Positions 35,430 through 45,273 of a stretch of 64,000 bases of DNA are shown here, one piece after another. The DNA comes from Mesorhizobium sp. M4B.F.Ca.ET.058.02.1.1 (GTDB taxonomy: Bacteria > Pseudomonadota > Alphaproteobacteria > Rhizobiales > Rhizobiaceae): NCBI RefSeq assembly GCF_003952505.1, contig NZ_CP034450.1:5332001-5396000 (forward strand), in the 5' to 3' direction. The translations under genes were made by a program, and so were the position numbers. How positions within the stretch are numbered: the stretch's first letter is position 1; the number at the start of each line of letters is the position of its first letter. A model generated the notes under the pieces. That model was not told the DNA's origin, ran no database searches, and saw only the letters and a list, made by a program, of their open reading frames with translations.

Positions 35430-36854
35430 CTAGACCGCGTGCTCGCCCGTGACGTTCAAATGGCTCTGCTGCAAATAGTCCAGCGTATAGGCGTGGATAT
35501 AGTCGATCTTCATCTGAGCCGGCGTGGCGAGATGGTCCGGCGGCGCGCCGGCCTGACCGCCGATCGCGAGATCAACCAGCATGTACATGGGCTTGTTCAT
35601 GTCGGATGGCGTTGCCGCCTCCGCGACCTGCACGCCGTCATAGGTCCAGACCAGCTTGTCCGGCGTCCACAGCAGGCCGTAGGTGTGAAAGCCGTCGGTG
35701 TCGGAGACATTCACCGTCGATCCGACCTTGGTGTGGGTTCCCGTCTCATTCGTGTGCGCGGTCATCAGAAGCGAGTTCGGACTTTGGCCATACATTTCCA
35801 CGACGTCCAATTCCGGCGGCCACGAGCCGTCTTCCGGCAGCAGCCAGAAGGCCGGCCAGGCGCCGGTGTTTTCCGGCAGGTCGGCCCTCATTTCGAAATA
35901 GCCATAGGTCTGGGCGAAGGTGTCGTGCGTGGTCAGGATGCCGGAGGTGTATTCATAATTGTTGATAAGCGGCTTGATGTCGGCCGACGCCTGGGCCGCG
36001 GTGATGGTCAGCACGCCGTCGTCGACGCTGAATGGGTGGACCGAACTCGTCGGCGCGTAATTGGCGTCGATGTACCATTGTAGCTCGTTGTTCTGGGTGA
36101 GCGTGCTGCCGTTCGGCGCCCCCCACCAGAAGTTGGTGTCCCAGGTGCCGCCCTGGCTATTGTGAAGGCTGAGCGTGTTGAAATCGTCATTGAAGGACAG
36201 CGTCATTCCGGACTTGTCGATCGGCAGCTCGAACTGGCCGGCCGACAGCTTGTCGGCAGTGGTGTTGTTGAACACCAGCACCTCGTTCGATCCGAGATTC
36301 AGCAGAAGGTTCGCTCCGGCCTGGATCAGCTGCGCCTTGACGTCGTCGAACGACATGAAGTCGTAGCCGTTGAGACGGATGGTGTCGTCGGCGCCGAAAT
36401 CGGTGATCAGGTCGCTTCCGTGGCCCTTGGTGATGATGAACGTGTCGGCGCCGCCACCGCCGATCAGTACGTCGTTGCCCAGGCCGCCGTCAAACGTCTG
36501 GCTGCCGGTACCGCCCTTGATTATGTTGTCGACCGAATTGCCGAACGCGTAACGATTGGCGCCGGTGACAACGAGGTTCTCGAAATTGTTGGGGAGCTTG
36601 TAGCTCATCCAGGTGTCGATCGTGTCGATGCCTTCGCCGGGCAGCTCGACGGCCCGGTTGATCGTCGAATAGAGATGGTAATAGTCGTCGCCCGCGCCGC
36701 CATACATGGTGACGTTGACGCTGGTGTTGCCCCAGAAAGAGTCGTTGCCGGATGTGCCGCGCAGTTCCGGCCCGGCCCCGGTTGCGGAGAACCAGTGGGT
36801 GGAAGCGCCGGTGTAGGGAAGGGGAATGCCTTTTGCGTTGACGACACTGGTCAT
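35430..36854 (-). CDS. Secreted RTX-GH16 glycanase (ExsH/PlyA-like)
   Basis: A 474-residue extracellular enzyme with no signal peptide. The amino half (about 30-165) carries calcium-binding RTX-type nonapeptides such as GGAGDD and GGLGNDVLIGGGGADTF, the mark of type I secretion. The C-terminal half (about 215-460) is a glycoside hydrolase family 16 domain with catalytic ELDVVE at 348-353 (E348, D350, E353). Homologues ExsH (Sinorhizobium meliloti) and PlyA (Rhizobium leguminosarum) cut acidic exopolysaccharide and leave through PrsDE. The gene is first in an operon with that exporter. A GAGGAAGGA ribosome binding site precedes the ATG. The polysaccharide target here is unknown. Confidence 0.92.
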   Translation of the reverse strand: MTSVVNAKGIPLPYTGASTHWFSATGAGPELRGTSGNDSFWGNTSVNVTMYGGAGDDYYHLYSTINRAVELPGEGIDTIDTWMSYKLPNNFENLVVTGANRYAFGNSVDNIIKGGTGSQTFDGGLGNDVLIGGGGADTFIITKGHGSDLITDFGADDTIRLNGYDFMSFDDVKAQLIQAGANLLLNLGSNEVLVFNNTTADKLSAGQFELPIDKSGMTLSFNDDFNTLSLHNSQGGTWDTNFWWGAPNGSTLTQNNELQWYIDANYAPTSSVHPFSVDDGVLTITAAQASADIKPLINNYEYTSGILTTHDTFAQTYGYFEMRADLPENTGAWPAFWLLPEDGSWPPELDVVEMYGQSPNSLLMTAHTNETGTHTKVGSTVNVSDTDGFHTYGLLWTPDKLVWTYDGVQVAEAATPSDMNKPMYMLVDLAIGGQAGAPPDHLATPAQMKIDYIHAYTLDYLQQSHLNVTGEHAV

Positions 36855-37160
36855 CGGACGATCCTTCCTCGGAATGCCGGCCTGTTGGAGCCGCTCGATA
36901 GGAGTTCAAGCGACCGCTTGCGGACCAACGTTGTAGTGCAAATCATCGTTCCAACGAATCACCATATAGTACAGGGAAAAAGGTATTTTCCTCGATTATT
37001 TCTTATGAGTGAATAGAATGAGGAATCTCTAATACAATTAAAGCGCGAAGCCGGACCAATTTTACTCAATATTGCTGGAATTCTGCCAAATGTTTAGGCA
37101 AATCGCTGTGGCAGGATGCATTTTGATTTGAGGCGCTCGCCTCGTCCTGGCGAGGCAGGC
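36855..37160. other. AT-rich promoter region before the GH16 gene
   Basis: 306 bases with no credible gene, clearly richer in A+T than the surroundings. It should contain the promoter of the GH16-prsDE operon. A perfect 6-bp inverted repeat GGAAAA-AGGTA-TTTTCC at 36975-36991 is a possible operator. A CTCGCC-GGCGAG hairpin at 37136-37154 lies just after the YVTN gene stop and may be its terminator. Confidence 0.45.
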
Positions 37161-38309
37161 CTAGCGCATGTTCCCGGTATGCCCCTGCGAGTATCGTCCG
37201 GGCAGCGGCCACACCGTCAGCCCATGAGGCTCCAGGCCGACGGGGATCCTGGTGACGGCGCCGGACGTGGTGTCGAACATGTAGACTTCGCTGTCGAAGC
37301 GGCCGGACAGCCAGAGCTGCTTCCCATCGGCGCTGATGTTGCCCATATCCGGGCTGCCGCCGCCCGGGACGGGCCACTGGGCGATGACCGAGCGGGTGGC
37401 GAAGTCGATCACCGTGACGCTGCCTGGCCCCTTGGCGCGACCCTGCTCCATCTTGTGCGAGCCGCGGTTCGAGACATAGAGCCGCCTGCCGTCGCGGCTG
37501 ACGACGAAGCCATGCGCGCCGATGCCGGTGGGGACGAAGCCGATTTCGGCAAAACTGTCGCCGTCGATCAGGAAGACGCCGTCATTCATCATGTCGGCGA
37601 CGTAAAAGACCTTGCCGTCGGGCGAGAGCCTTATGTCCTGCGGCATGCCCATCTTCGAGAGGTCGAGATGGCCAAGCACCTTCTGGTTCTTCAGGTCGAC
37701 CTTAAGCAGCCCACCATCGCCGTATTCGCAGGTGAAGATCGCGTAGGAGCCGTCGACGGAGAAATCGGCGTGGTTGATGCCGGCGCAATCGGGCGTCAGG
37801 ATGACCGACTTCAGCGCCATGGTCGCGGGGTCGCGCAGGTCGAGCTGGCGCAAAGCTTCGTCGACGATGATGGCCGAGCTGCCGTCGGGCATGAAGTACA
37901 TGTTGTAGGGGTCGTCGACCGGGACCTGCCGGCTGGGCTTGCCGGTCTTCGGGTCGACCTCGGTCAGGCTGCCGTTCTTGCCCGTTCCGTTGTTGGCGAC
38001 CCACAGCGTCTTGAGGTCCCAGGAGGGGACGACGTGCTGCGGCTTGCTGCCGACGCTGAACCTGTCGACCTCCTTCAGGGTCGTGGTGTCGATCACCGAG
38101 ACGCTGTTCGACGACCGGTTGGGCACATAGACACGCGGCAGTGCGCCGGCCGTGGCCGGGCTGAGATGGCCGGCGGTCGTATGGCTGTAGACGTTGACGG
38201 ACGGCGCGCCGCAATCCTCGAGACAAGAGCCGGCAAGGGTCCGGGCCGGCAGCAGGGCAAGCAGGAGAACCGGCGCGAGGCCGGCATGACGCAGGACGGT
38301 CCTGATCAT
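37161..38309 (-). CDS. Secreted YVTN beta-propeller repeat protein
   Basis: A 382-residue periplasmic or exported protein. A signal peptide (about 1-25, ending ARTLA-GS) is followed by seven or so beta-propeller blades with YVTN-type motifs: RVYVPNRSSNSVSVIDTTT, KTLWVANNGTG, KVFYVADMMNDGVFLID, RRLYVSNRGSH and KQLWLSGRFDSEVYMFDTTS. A cysteine pair sits in SCLEDCGAP just after the signal peptide. Such propellers bind surface partners or accompany quinoprotein pathways; nothing here fixes which. The start at 38309 has AAGG 8 bases upstream. Upstream in-frame codons back to 38537 lack these features. Confidence 0.86.
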   Translation of the reverse strand: MIRTVLRHAGLAPVLLLALLPARTLAGSCLEDCGAPSVNVYSHTTAGHLSPATAGALPRVYVPNRSSNSVSVIDTTTLKEVDRFSVGSKPQHVVPSWDLKTLWVANNGTGKNGSLTEVDPKTGKPSRQVPVDDPYNMYFMPDGSSAIIVDEALRQLDLRDPATMALKSVILTPDCAGINHADFSVDGSYAIFTCEYGDGGLLKVDLKNQKVLGHLDLSKMGMPQDIRLSPDGKVFYVADMMNDGVFLIDGDSFAEIGFVPTGIGAHGFVVSRDGRRLYVSNRGSHKMEQGRAKGPGSVTVIDFATRSVIAQWPVPGGGSPDMGNISADGKQLWLSGRFDSEVYMFDTTSGAVTRIPVGLEPHGLTVWPLPGRYSQGHTGNMR

Positions 38310-38374
38310 CTGGATTGCCTTGCGATGAATGCCGACCGGATTCGGCTGCCGAAAGCCATGCGCTCGCCGTTCCT

Positions 38375-39655
38375 CTAGCGTCGTTTCAGCAGGCTGCGCA
38401 TGCGGTTGCGCAGGATCCGGGCCATGTTGCGGGTCTCGCGGTAGAGATGCAGCTGCGAGGCCGCCTGGCGGGCGAGGCGGTCGGCGTCGGGCGACAGCCC
38501 AAGCACCAGCGTGCCCATCGGTTTGCGCTCCGTCCACAGCCGGCTCATCACCGGATGGTCGGGCACGGCGCAGGAATCGGTCACCACGATATTGGGGTCT
38601 TCGAGGTTCTGCCTGGTGACCTCGATCATCAGCAGCGTGCCCGGCGAGTAGGCCGACAGCGTCTCGTCATAGGCGGTCTTCCAGGTGTACGCGACGCCGG
38701 CCTCGACGAAGACGATCAGGCAAGCGATGGTGCGGCCGTCGAGCGTCAGCGAGTGGATGCGGCAGAGGTCGTGCTCGGCCAGCCGGTGCACGGCCTCGCG
38801 GGCGAAGGCGGCGCGGTAGCGGTCGATCGCCATGGCGGTGCGCTCGCGGCCCTTCCAGCCGGCCGCCTCAAGCGTCAGGAAGCTTTCGATAGCGTGGCGG
38901 ATATCTTCCGGTCCGCGCGCCACGATGTGCTCGAGCTGGCCAAGATCGGCCAGGCGGCGCTTCAGGCGACGGAATTCGCGGTAGTGGTGCGAGCGCAGCG
39001 ACGCCTTGAGGTAGTCCTCGCCGTCGGCCTCGCTTTCGAGCATCGGGCGATCCATCTTGCCGGTGGTGACCATCGTCAGGCCGCGCGTTTCGGCAAAGGC
39101 GGTCAAAAGGCTCGCCACCGGTCCGTCCAGCCTGATGTCGGGCAGCACGAAGACCCTCGGCATCTTGAGGTGCGGCCTGGACAGCATCGAGAAGAAATCC
39201 TCGATGACGCCGACCGGATCGTCGCGGTCGACCAGCGGCGTGCCGAGCGGGCCGAACGGGCTCGACCAAGTGCGCATGACGGGAACGCCAAGCGGGATGG
39301 CCGGTCGCTCGACCGAGAACGGCACCAGCAGGCGCAGCCGGTTGCGGTATTCGTCGCCGTCGCGGATCACGGCGAGCTTGACCTCGCGGTCCTCCAGCCT
39401 CGGCATGGCCGGCGCGAGGAAACGCGGATTGAAGAAGACGTTGGGCTCGACGGTGCGGGCGCAGAGATAGTCGAGTTCCTCGACCAGGTCGAAGCCGGCG
39501 GCGGCCGGATAGATGGCGAGCTTGCGCTCGGGCCTGTTGTTGGCGAGGATCTCGATATGGGCGGGGTCGGCGTCGCGCGCCAGGCCGGCCAGACCCTGCA
39601 CCATGGCACCGGCCGGGCCGCCGCTGGTTTCCTCAAGCAACGGGATGGCGGCCAT
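38375..39655 (-). CDS. GNAT acetyltransferase, CelD/BcsL type
   Basis: A 426-residue protein with a GNAT domain (Acetyltransf_6, about 180-360) of the kind found in CelD/BcsL cellulose-biosynthesis acyltransferases. The core segments YREFRRLKRRLADLG, HSLTLDGRTIACLIVFVEAG and YSPGTLLMIEVTRQNLE fit the acetyl-CoA fold, and a basic tail (RILRNRMRSLLKRR) ends the protein. It probably acylates a sugar precursor or surface glycan. Its ATG overlaps the flippase stop (TAATG), which indicates tight coupling. The acceptor is unknown. Confidence 0.83.
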   Translation of the reverse strand: MAAIPLLEETSGGPAGAMVQGLAGLARDADPAHIEILANNRPERKLAIYPAAAGFDLVEELDYLCARTVEPNVFFNPRFLAPAMPRLEDREVKLAVIRDGDEYRNRLRLLVPFSVERPAIPLGVPVMRTWSSPFGPLGTPLVDRDDPVGVIEDFFSMLSRPHLKMPRVFVLPDIRLDGPVASLLTAFAETRGLTMVTTGKMDRPMLESEADGEDYLKASLRSHHYREFRRLKRRLADLGQLEHIVARGPEDIRHAIESFLTLEAAGWKGRERTAMAIDRYRAAFAREAVHRLAEHDLCRIHSLTLDGRTIACLIVFVEAGVAYTWKTAYDETLSAYSPGTLLMIEVTRQNLEDPNIVVTDSCAVPDHPVMSRLWTERKPMGTLVLGLSPDADRLARQAASQLHLYRETRNMARILRNRMRSLLKRR

Positions 39656-41058
39656 TAGGCGTTCCCCTTCCTGGCGGTCGCGAAGATCAACATGACGATG
39701 CCGAGCTTGCGCCAGACGGTGAAGGTGAGCGCGCTGGCCTCGAAGACCATGGCGAGGCTGGTGGCGATCGCCGCGCCCCAGAGGTGGAAGAAGGGGATCA
39801 GCACGACGTTGAGGCCGATGTTGAAGGCGAGCGTCATGGCGTAGACGGCGGCGCAGATGTTCTGGTTGCCGCTCATGGTGAGCAGGCTCTCGCACGGGCC
39901 GACGGCGGCGCGCGCCACGACGCCAAAGACGAGCAGGAACAGCAGCGGGTAGCCGGCGGTGAATTCGGGGCCGAACAGAACCAGCATCGGCTGTCCCAGC
40001 GCCAGCACCAGCAGCGCCATCAGCAGCGAGGGCCAGAAGGTCCACGACACCGTCTCACGGGCGAAGGCGGCAAGCCGATCCGGCTCGCCATGGGTGAACT
40101 GGGCATAGCGCTGGGCGACGCCGGCCTTGACGGCGAAATAGACGAAATGCACCAGCGCCAGCGTCTTCACGGTAGCGAAATAGACGGCGACGTCATCCGG
40201 ATCGAGATAGGCGCCGACCATCAGCACGTCGGCGTTGGTCAGCAGGAAGAAGAAGCTCTCGACCAGGAAGATCGGCAGCGAGACCATGAACCATCGCGTG
40301 AAATGCACCTTCATCGGACCGGGCACGAGCTTGCGGTCGATGCGCGCGGTGACGCCCATGAACTGGCCGATCGTGGTGGCATAGCTGGCGGCGATCGAGG
40401 CGAAGATCGCGGTCCTGGCATCGGGCGCGTAGCCCGCCGCCAGCATCAGCGCCATGAACACCAGGATCAGCACCGGCCGCACCAGATAGGTCGGCGACAG
40501 CGCGAACAGCGCCCATGAATTCGCCCGCGCCAGCCCTTGCAGGAGATCGCCCAGCGCGATCATCGGCAGGCAGACGACGCCGAGGATGAAGGGCACGACA
40601 TAGTAGTTCTCGATCCAGGGCGAGAACAGCCAGACGCCCAGCGCGCCGAGGCCGGCAATGGCCGTCGAGGCAACCAGCACGAACAGCCGGCTCGCCACGA
40701 CGATGCCGCGCAGTTCGGCGAGCAGGCCGCGCTCGCGATATTCGGGGATGAAGCGGATGACGGAGGTGTGGAAGCCGAGGCAGGCGAGGTTGCCGACGAT
40801 CACCATCGTCACCCAGACCAGCACGAAGATGCCGTATTCGAACGAGCCCATCCAGCGCGCCATCAGCACCTGGCTGACGAAAGCGATGACGGCGCTGATA
40901 ATGCGGATGGCGAAGGCGATGAGCGACATGCGGCCGGCCTCGCCGCGCTCGTCGGCGGTGAACAGCACGGCATCGATGCGGCCAAGCAACGGGTTCACGC
41001 GCAGCGCCCAGCGCTGCGGCAATAACCGCCCGGCAGTCGTCGCCGCGGAAAAGCGCAC
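39655..41058 (-). CDS. Wzx-type polysaccharide flippase
   Basis: A 467-residue membrane protein with about twelve to fourteen helices, of the MOP/polysaccharide-transporter superfamily. An extended amino end precedes the first helix at about residue 45 (RMSLIAFAIRIISAVIAFVS). The ARWMGSFEYGIFVLVW segment is typical of Wzx/oligosaccharide flippases. It would move lipid-linked glycan units across the inner membrane. It is coupled to the acetyltransferase by a stop-start overlap. No polymerase or glycosyltransferase genes are adjacent. An internal ATG may be the true start, because the first 40 residues are poorly family-like. Confidence 0.85.
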   Translation of the reverse strand: MRFSAATTAGRLLPQRWALRVNPLLGRIDAVLFTADERGEAGRMSLIAFAIRIISAVIAFVSQVLMARWMGSFEYGIFVLVWVTMVIVGNLACLGFHTSVIRFIPEYRERGLLAELRGIVVASRLFVLVASTAIAGLGALGVWLFSPWIENYYVVPFILGVVCLPMIALGDLLQGLARANSWALFALSPTYLVRPVLILVFMALMLAAGYAPDARTAIFASIAASYATTIGQFMGVTARIDRKLVPGPMKVHFTRWFMVSLPIFLVESFFFLLTNADVLMVGAYLDPDDVAVYFATVKTLALVHFVYFAVKAGVAQRYAQFTHGEPDRLAAFARETVSWTFWPSLLMALLVLALGQPMLVLFGPEFTAGYPLLFLLVFGVVARAAVGPCESLLTMSGNQNICAAVYAMTLAFNIGLNVVLIPFFHLWGAAIATSLAMVFEASALTFTVWRKLGIVMLIFATARKGNA

Positions 41059-41141
41059 CCCGATTATTCTCCGTTTTCCGCCTCTTTCCTGCGTTTCGAT
41101 CTAGCGAAAACACATTAAGAAACGGTTGGGTGGGGAGCTTT

Positions 41142-41334
41142 CCTTCTCCCTGTCACTATACGGGGCGAAGGCGCCGGCAGGCGAATGAGGGGCGGCGCAG
41201 CCCTTCTAAGCATCGCGCTGCCGCGAAGCGGATTGGTTTGCAGGAGTGGGCTGAGGAGATGGCAGGCCTCAAACGCCGGCGCCGCCCCTCATCCGGCCGT
41301 TCGAGCCACCTTCTCGCCGTGAACGGCGAGAAGG
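41142..41334. repeat. 193-bp inverted-repeat element with terminal hairpins
   Basis: The ends are two hairpins: an imperfect one, CCTTCTCCC...GGGGCGAAGG (41142-41171), and a perfect one, CCTTCTCGCCG-TGAA-CGGCGAGAAGG (41309-41334). Inside lies a 14-bp perfect inverted repeat, ATGAGGGGCGGCGC (41185-41198) with GCGCCGCCCCTCAT (41279-41292). The CCCTCATCCGGCC plus CACCTTCTC...GAGAAGG combination is a familiar dispersed rhizobial repeat. It fills the gap between secA and the flippase. No gene is present. Confidence 0.75.
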
Positions 41335-41346
41335 AAGAGGTGTCGC

Positions 41347-44079
41347 TCAAGCAAACGCGCCGTGGCAGTGCTTGTATTTCTTGCCGGAGCCGCAGGGGCA
41401 GGCCTCGTTGCGGCCGATCTTGCCCCAGGTCGCCGGGTTCCGCGGATCGCGGTTCTCCGGCGCGACGATCGCATTGGATTCCTGGCGCACCAGGAGCGCC
41501 GTCTCGCCGCCCTGGAAGTCGTCCTCGCCGGTGGTGCCGTCGATGTGGCTGCCGAACATGTCGGGGGCCTCGGGCGGCGGCGCTTCAGCGGCCTGGCGGA
41601 CCAGCTCAACGCGCATCAGCTGCGCGGTGACAGCCTGGCGCAGATTGCCGAGCATGCCCTGGAACAGCTCGAAGGCCTCGCCCTTGTATTCCTGCAGCGG
41701 ATCGCGCTGGGCATAGCCGCGGAAGCCGACGACCGAGCGCAGATGGTCGAGATTGACGATGTGCTCGCGCCAGAGGTGGTCCAGGGTCTGCAGCACTACC
41801 GAGCGTTCGACATAGCTCATCACGTCGGGGCCGAAACGCTCGGCGCGTTCCTTGGCTGCGGCCTCCGCGGCTGCGGTGATGCGCTCGCGGATGTCGTCCT
41901 CGGCGATGCCTTCTTCCTTGGCCCACTCCTCGACCGGCAGGTCGAGGTTGAGGAATTCGGCCACCTCGGCCTTGAGCCCGGCGACATTCCACTGCTCGGC
42001 ATAGGCATTTTCGGGAATGTTCTTGGCGACGATCTCTTCGATGACGCCGTCGCGCATCTCGGCGACCGTCTCCGACAGGCCTTCGCCGTCCATAAGCTCG
42101 ATGCGCTGCTCGAACACCACCTTGCGCTGGTCATTGGAGACGTCGTCATACTTCAACAGGTTCTTGCGGATGTCGAAGTTGCGCGCCTCGACCTTCTTCT
42201 GCGCCTTTTCCAGCGCCTTGTTGATCCAGGGATGGATGATCGCCTCGTCTTCCTTGAGGCCGAGCTTCTGCAGCATGCCGTCCATGCGCTCGGATCCGAA
42301 GATGCGCATCAGGTCGTCCTGCAGCGACAGGAAGAACTTCGAGCGGCCGGGGTCGCCCTGGCGGCCGGAGCGGCCGCGCAGCTGATTGTCGATGCGGCGC
42401 GATTCATGGCGCTCGGTGGCGAGCACGTAGAGACCGCCGGCGGCGAGCGCCTTTTCCTTCAGGCGGGCGACGTCGTCGCGGATTGCCTTTTCCTTGGCTT
42501 CGCGCTCCGGACCTTCCGGCAGGTCACCGAGTTCTTCGGCGATGCGCATCTCGGCGTTGCCGCCGAGCTGGATGTCGGTGCCGCGGCCGGCCATGTTGGT
42601 AGCGATGGTGATGGCGCCCGGCTTGCCGGCCTGGGCGACAATGGCGGCCTCGCGCTCGTGGTGGCGGGCATTCAGCACTTCGAAATGCTTGAAGCCGTCC
42701 TTGCGCAGGCGCTCGGCCAGTTGCTCGGATTTCTCGATCGAAGTGGTGCCGACCAGGATCGGCTGGCCCTTGTCGCGCGCGTCCTTGATCTCCCTGACGA
42801 TCGCCTTGTACTTCTCGTCGACGGTCCGGTAGACCTCGTCGTCCTCATCCTTGCGCACGACCGGCAGGTTGGTCGGGATCTCGGTGACCTCGAGATTGTA
42901 GATGTTGGCGAACTCCTCGGCCTCGGTCAGCGCCGTGCCGGTCATGCCGGCGAGCTTGTCGTAGAGGCGGAAATAATTCTGGAAGGTGACGGAGGCCAGC
43001 GTCTGGTTCTCAGGCTGGATCGCCACGTGCTCCTTGGCCTCGAGCGCCTGGTGCAGGCCTTCCGAATAGCGGCGGCCGGGCATCATGCGGCCGGTGAATT
43101 CGTCGATGATGACGATCTCGCCGTTGCGAACGATATAGTCCTTGTCGCGCTGGAACAGCCGATGCGCCTTGAGCGCATTGTTGACATGGTGGACGATGGC
43201 GACGTTCTCGACGTCGTAAAGCGACTCGCCCTTCAGAAGGCCTGCGTCGCGCAGCATGTTCTCGAGCTTCTCGGTGCCTTCCTCGGTGAAGATCGAGGTC
43301 TTCTGCTTCTCGTCGATCTCGTAGTCGGCCGGGTCGAGCTTGAGCATGAAGGCGTCGATGGTGTTGTACATCTCCGAACGGTCCTCGAGCGGACCGGAGA
43401 TGATCAGCGGCGTGCGCGCCTCGTCGACCAGGATGGAATCGACTTCGTCGACAATGGCGTAGCTGTGACCGCGCTGCACCATCTGCGCGCGCTCATATTT
43501 CATGTTGTCGCGCAGATAGTCGAAGCCGAGCTCGTTGTTGGTGGCGTAGGTGACGTCGGCGGCGTAGGCGGTGCGACGCTCCTCGTCGGAGAGGCCGTGG
43601 ACGATGACGCCGACGGTGAGGCCGAGGAACTTGTAGATGCGACCCATCCATTCGGAGTCGCGGGTGGCGAGGTAGTCGTTGACGGTGACGACGTGGACGC
43701 CCTTGCCGGCGAGCGCATTGAGATAGACGGGCAGCGTGCCGACCAGGGTCTTGCCTTCACCGGTGCGCATCTCGGCGATGCCGCCATTGTGCAGCACCAT
43801 GCCGCCGATCAGCTGCACGTCGAAGGGACGCAGGCCGAGCACGCGGCGCGCGGCCTCGCGCACGGTGGCGAAGGCCGGGATCAGGAGATCATCGAGCGAG
43901 GCGCCGTTGGCGATATCCTGGCGGAACTTTTCCGTGCGGCCGCGCAGCTCGGCGTCGGAAAGCGCCCGCATCTCGTTTTCCATTGCGTTGATGGCCTCGA
44001 CCCGCGGCCGGGTCGCCTTCACCCGGCGATCGTTGGAGGAGCCGAAAACCTTACGGGCGAGACCGCCGAGACTGACCAT
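41347..44079 (-). CDS. secA: Preprotein translocase ATPase SecA
   Basis: A 910-residue motor that drives unfolded proteins through SecYEG. Walker A is MRTGEGKT, and the [13 protein letters not shown] and [10 protein letters not shown] motifs of the two helicase folds are present. The C-terminus carries the zinc-binding [14 protein letters not shown], which contacts SecB and lipids. Full length and uninterrupted. Divergent from the parvulin gene across 251 bases. Confidence 0.98.
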   Translation of the reverse strand: MVSLGGLARKVFGSSNDRRVKATRPRVEAINAMENEMRALSDAELRGRTEKFRQDIANGASLDDLLIPAFATVREAARRVLGLRPFDVQLIGGMVLHNGGIAEMRTGEGKTLVGTLPVYLNALAGKGVHVVTVNDYLATRDSEWMGRIYKFLGLTVGVIVHGLSDEERRTAYAADVTYATNNELGFDYLRDNMKYERAQMVQRGHSYAIVDEVDSILVDEARTPLIISGPLEDRSEMYNTIDAFMLKLDPADYEIDEKQKTSIFTEEGTEKLENMLRDAGLLKGESLYDVENVAIVHHVNNALKAHRLFQRDKDYIVRNGEIVIIDEFTGRMMPGRRYSEGLHQALEAKEHVAIQPENQTLASVTFQNYFRLYDKLAGMTGTALTEAEEFANIYNLEVTEIPTNLPVVRKDEDDEVYRTVDEKYKAIVREIKDARDKGQPILVGTTSIEKSEQLAERLRKDGFKHFEVLNARHHEREAAIVAQAGKPGAITIATNMAGRGTDIQLGGNAEMRIAEELGDLPEGPEREAKEKAIRDDVARLKEKALAAGGLYVLATERHESRRIDNQLRGRSGRQGDPGRSKFFLSLQDDLMRIFGSERMDGMLQKLGLKEDEAIIHPWINKALEKAQKKVEARNFDIRKNLLKYDDVSNDQRKVVFEQRIELMDGEGLSETVAEMRDGVIEEIVAKNIPENAYAEQWNVAGLKAEVAEFLNLDLPVEEWAKEEGIAEDDIRERITAAAEAAAKERAERFGPDVMSYVERSVVLQTLDHLWREHIVNLDHLRSVVGFRGYAQRDPLQEYKGEAFELFQGMLGNLRQAVTAQLMRVELVRQAAEAPPPEAPDMFGSHIDGTTGEDDFQGGETALLVRQESNAIVAPENRDPRNPATWGKIGRNEACPCGSGKKYKHCHGAFA

Positions 44080-44330
44080 CCAATGGCCCTTTCGATAGCA
44101 TTCTTATTCGTTGCGACAGGCACCGGGCGGCCCCATCAAATCCGCGTGAAACGCGGACAAACGCAAAAAGCGTCCGGAAAACGGTTCTGGACGCAAAGTC
44201 GTTGGACAGATAAGAGGGGGCTCAAACGATGTCAACGCCGCGCTGGTCCTGCGGACCGCGCCAAATTCCGCCACGATCTGGCCGATCTGAAGCCATTCAG
44301 CCCAAGCAATCCCCACCGGAGTTAATCTTG

Positions 44331-45248
44331 ATGACCTTATTGTTCCGCCGCGCGTCGCTCGCCAGCCTTGGCCTGGCATTCGGACTGTCGGCTCTTTCGC
44401 TGTCGCCGGTGATGGCGCAGGAAGCCGCCCCGGCCCAGCCGGCTGCCCCGGCCGCAGCCGCCAAGCCGGTCGATCCGAACACCGTGGTCGCGACGATCAA
44501 CGGCCAGCCGCTGACCGAGGCGGACCTTGGGCTTGCGGAAGGCGAGCTGTCGCAGCAGTTCCAGCAGCTGCCGCCGGAACAGCGCCGCGCTGCCGCCCTT
44601 TCGGCGGCCATAGAGATCCGTGTCATGGCCGCCCAGGCGGTCGCCACCGGCCTCGACAAGGATGCCGACTTCCAACGCCGCATGGCCTTCCTGCAGCAGC
44701 GGGCGCTGCATGGCGAGATGGTCGAGAAGGGCGTCGTCGCCAAGGTGACCGACGCCGAGATTCGCGCCCGCTACGACCAGGAGATCGCCAACACACCACC
44801 GGTCAACGAGGTGCATGCCCGTCACATCCTCGTGAAGACCAAGGAAGAGGCCGAGGCGATCATCAAGCAGCTCGACGGCGGCGCCGACTTCCAGAAGCTT
44901 GCCAACGAGCACACCAGCGATCCGAGCGGCAAGTCCAATGGCGGCGATCTCGGCTGGTTCGGACCGGGACAGATGGTGCCGGAGTTCGACAAGGCAGCGT
45001 TCGCGCTCGAAGTGGGCAAATACACCAAGGAGCCGGTGCAGTCGCAGTTCGGCTGGCACGTCATCAAGCTCGAGGACAAGCGGGCCAAGCAGCCGCCTGC
45101 CTTCGAGGAGGTCAAGGATCAGGCCAAGCAGGCGGTCATCCGCGACAAGTATTTCGCGCTGGTGAAGCAACTGCGCGCCGACGCCAAGGTCGAGATTCCC
45201 GACGCCAACCTGAAGAAGGCGGTCGAGACGATCGAAAGCGGCAAGTAA
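44331..45248 (+). CDS. PpiC-type peptidyl-prolyl cis-trans isomerase (parvulin)
   Basis: A 305-residue periplasmic foldase. The signal peptide is 1-30 (ending SPVMA-QEA). An Ala/Pro-rich linker, a SurA-like N-terminal helical region and a PpiC/rotamase domain follow (about 155-260: HARHILVKTKEEAEAIIKQL, then GGDLGWFGPGQMVPEF). It may help outer-membrane protein folding, consistent with its position opposite secA. The start at 44331 has CGGAG upstream; the in-frame 44229 start precedes the signal peptide and is rejected. A strong terminator follows. Confidence 0.93.
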   Translation: MTLLFRRASLASLGLAFGLSALSLSPVMAQEAAPAQPAAPAAAAKPVDPNTVVATINGQPLTEADLGLAEGELSQQFQQLPPEQRRAAALSAAIEIRVMAAQAVATGLDKDADFQRRMAFLQQRALHGEMVEKGVVAKVTDAEIRARYDQEIANTPPVNEVHARHILVKTKEEAEAIIKQLDGGADFQKLANEHTSDPSGKSNGGDLGWFGPGQMVPEFDKAAFALEVGKYTKEPVQSQFGWHVIKLEDKRAKQPPAFEEVKDQAKQAVIRDKYFALVKQLRADAKVEIPDANLKKAVETIESGK

Positions 45249-45273
45249 GCCGGCGAGATGGAAGTCATGAAAA

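Noticed and set aside
37116..38378. 420-codon open frame on the plus strand over the YVTN propeller gene
   Set aside because: The opposite strand encodes a signal peptide and clear propeller blades. This frame gives only low-complexity Asp/Val/Gly/His-rich sequence.
41362..44325. 987-codon open frame on the plus strand opposite secA
   Set aside because: It is the antisense shadow of secA, a full-length certain gene. Its peptide is Ala/Gly/Val/Leu-rich with no recognisable domain, as expected in high-GC DNA.
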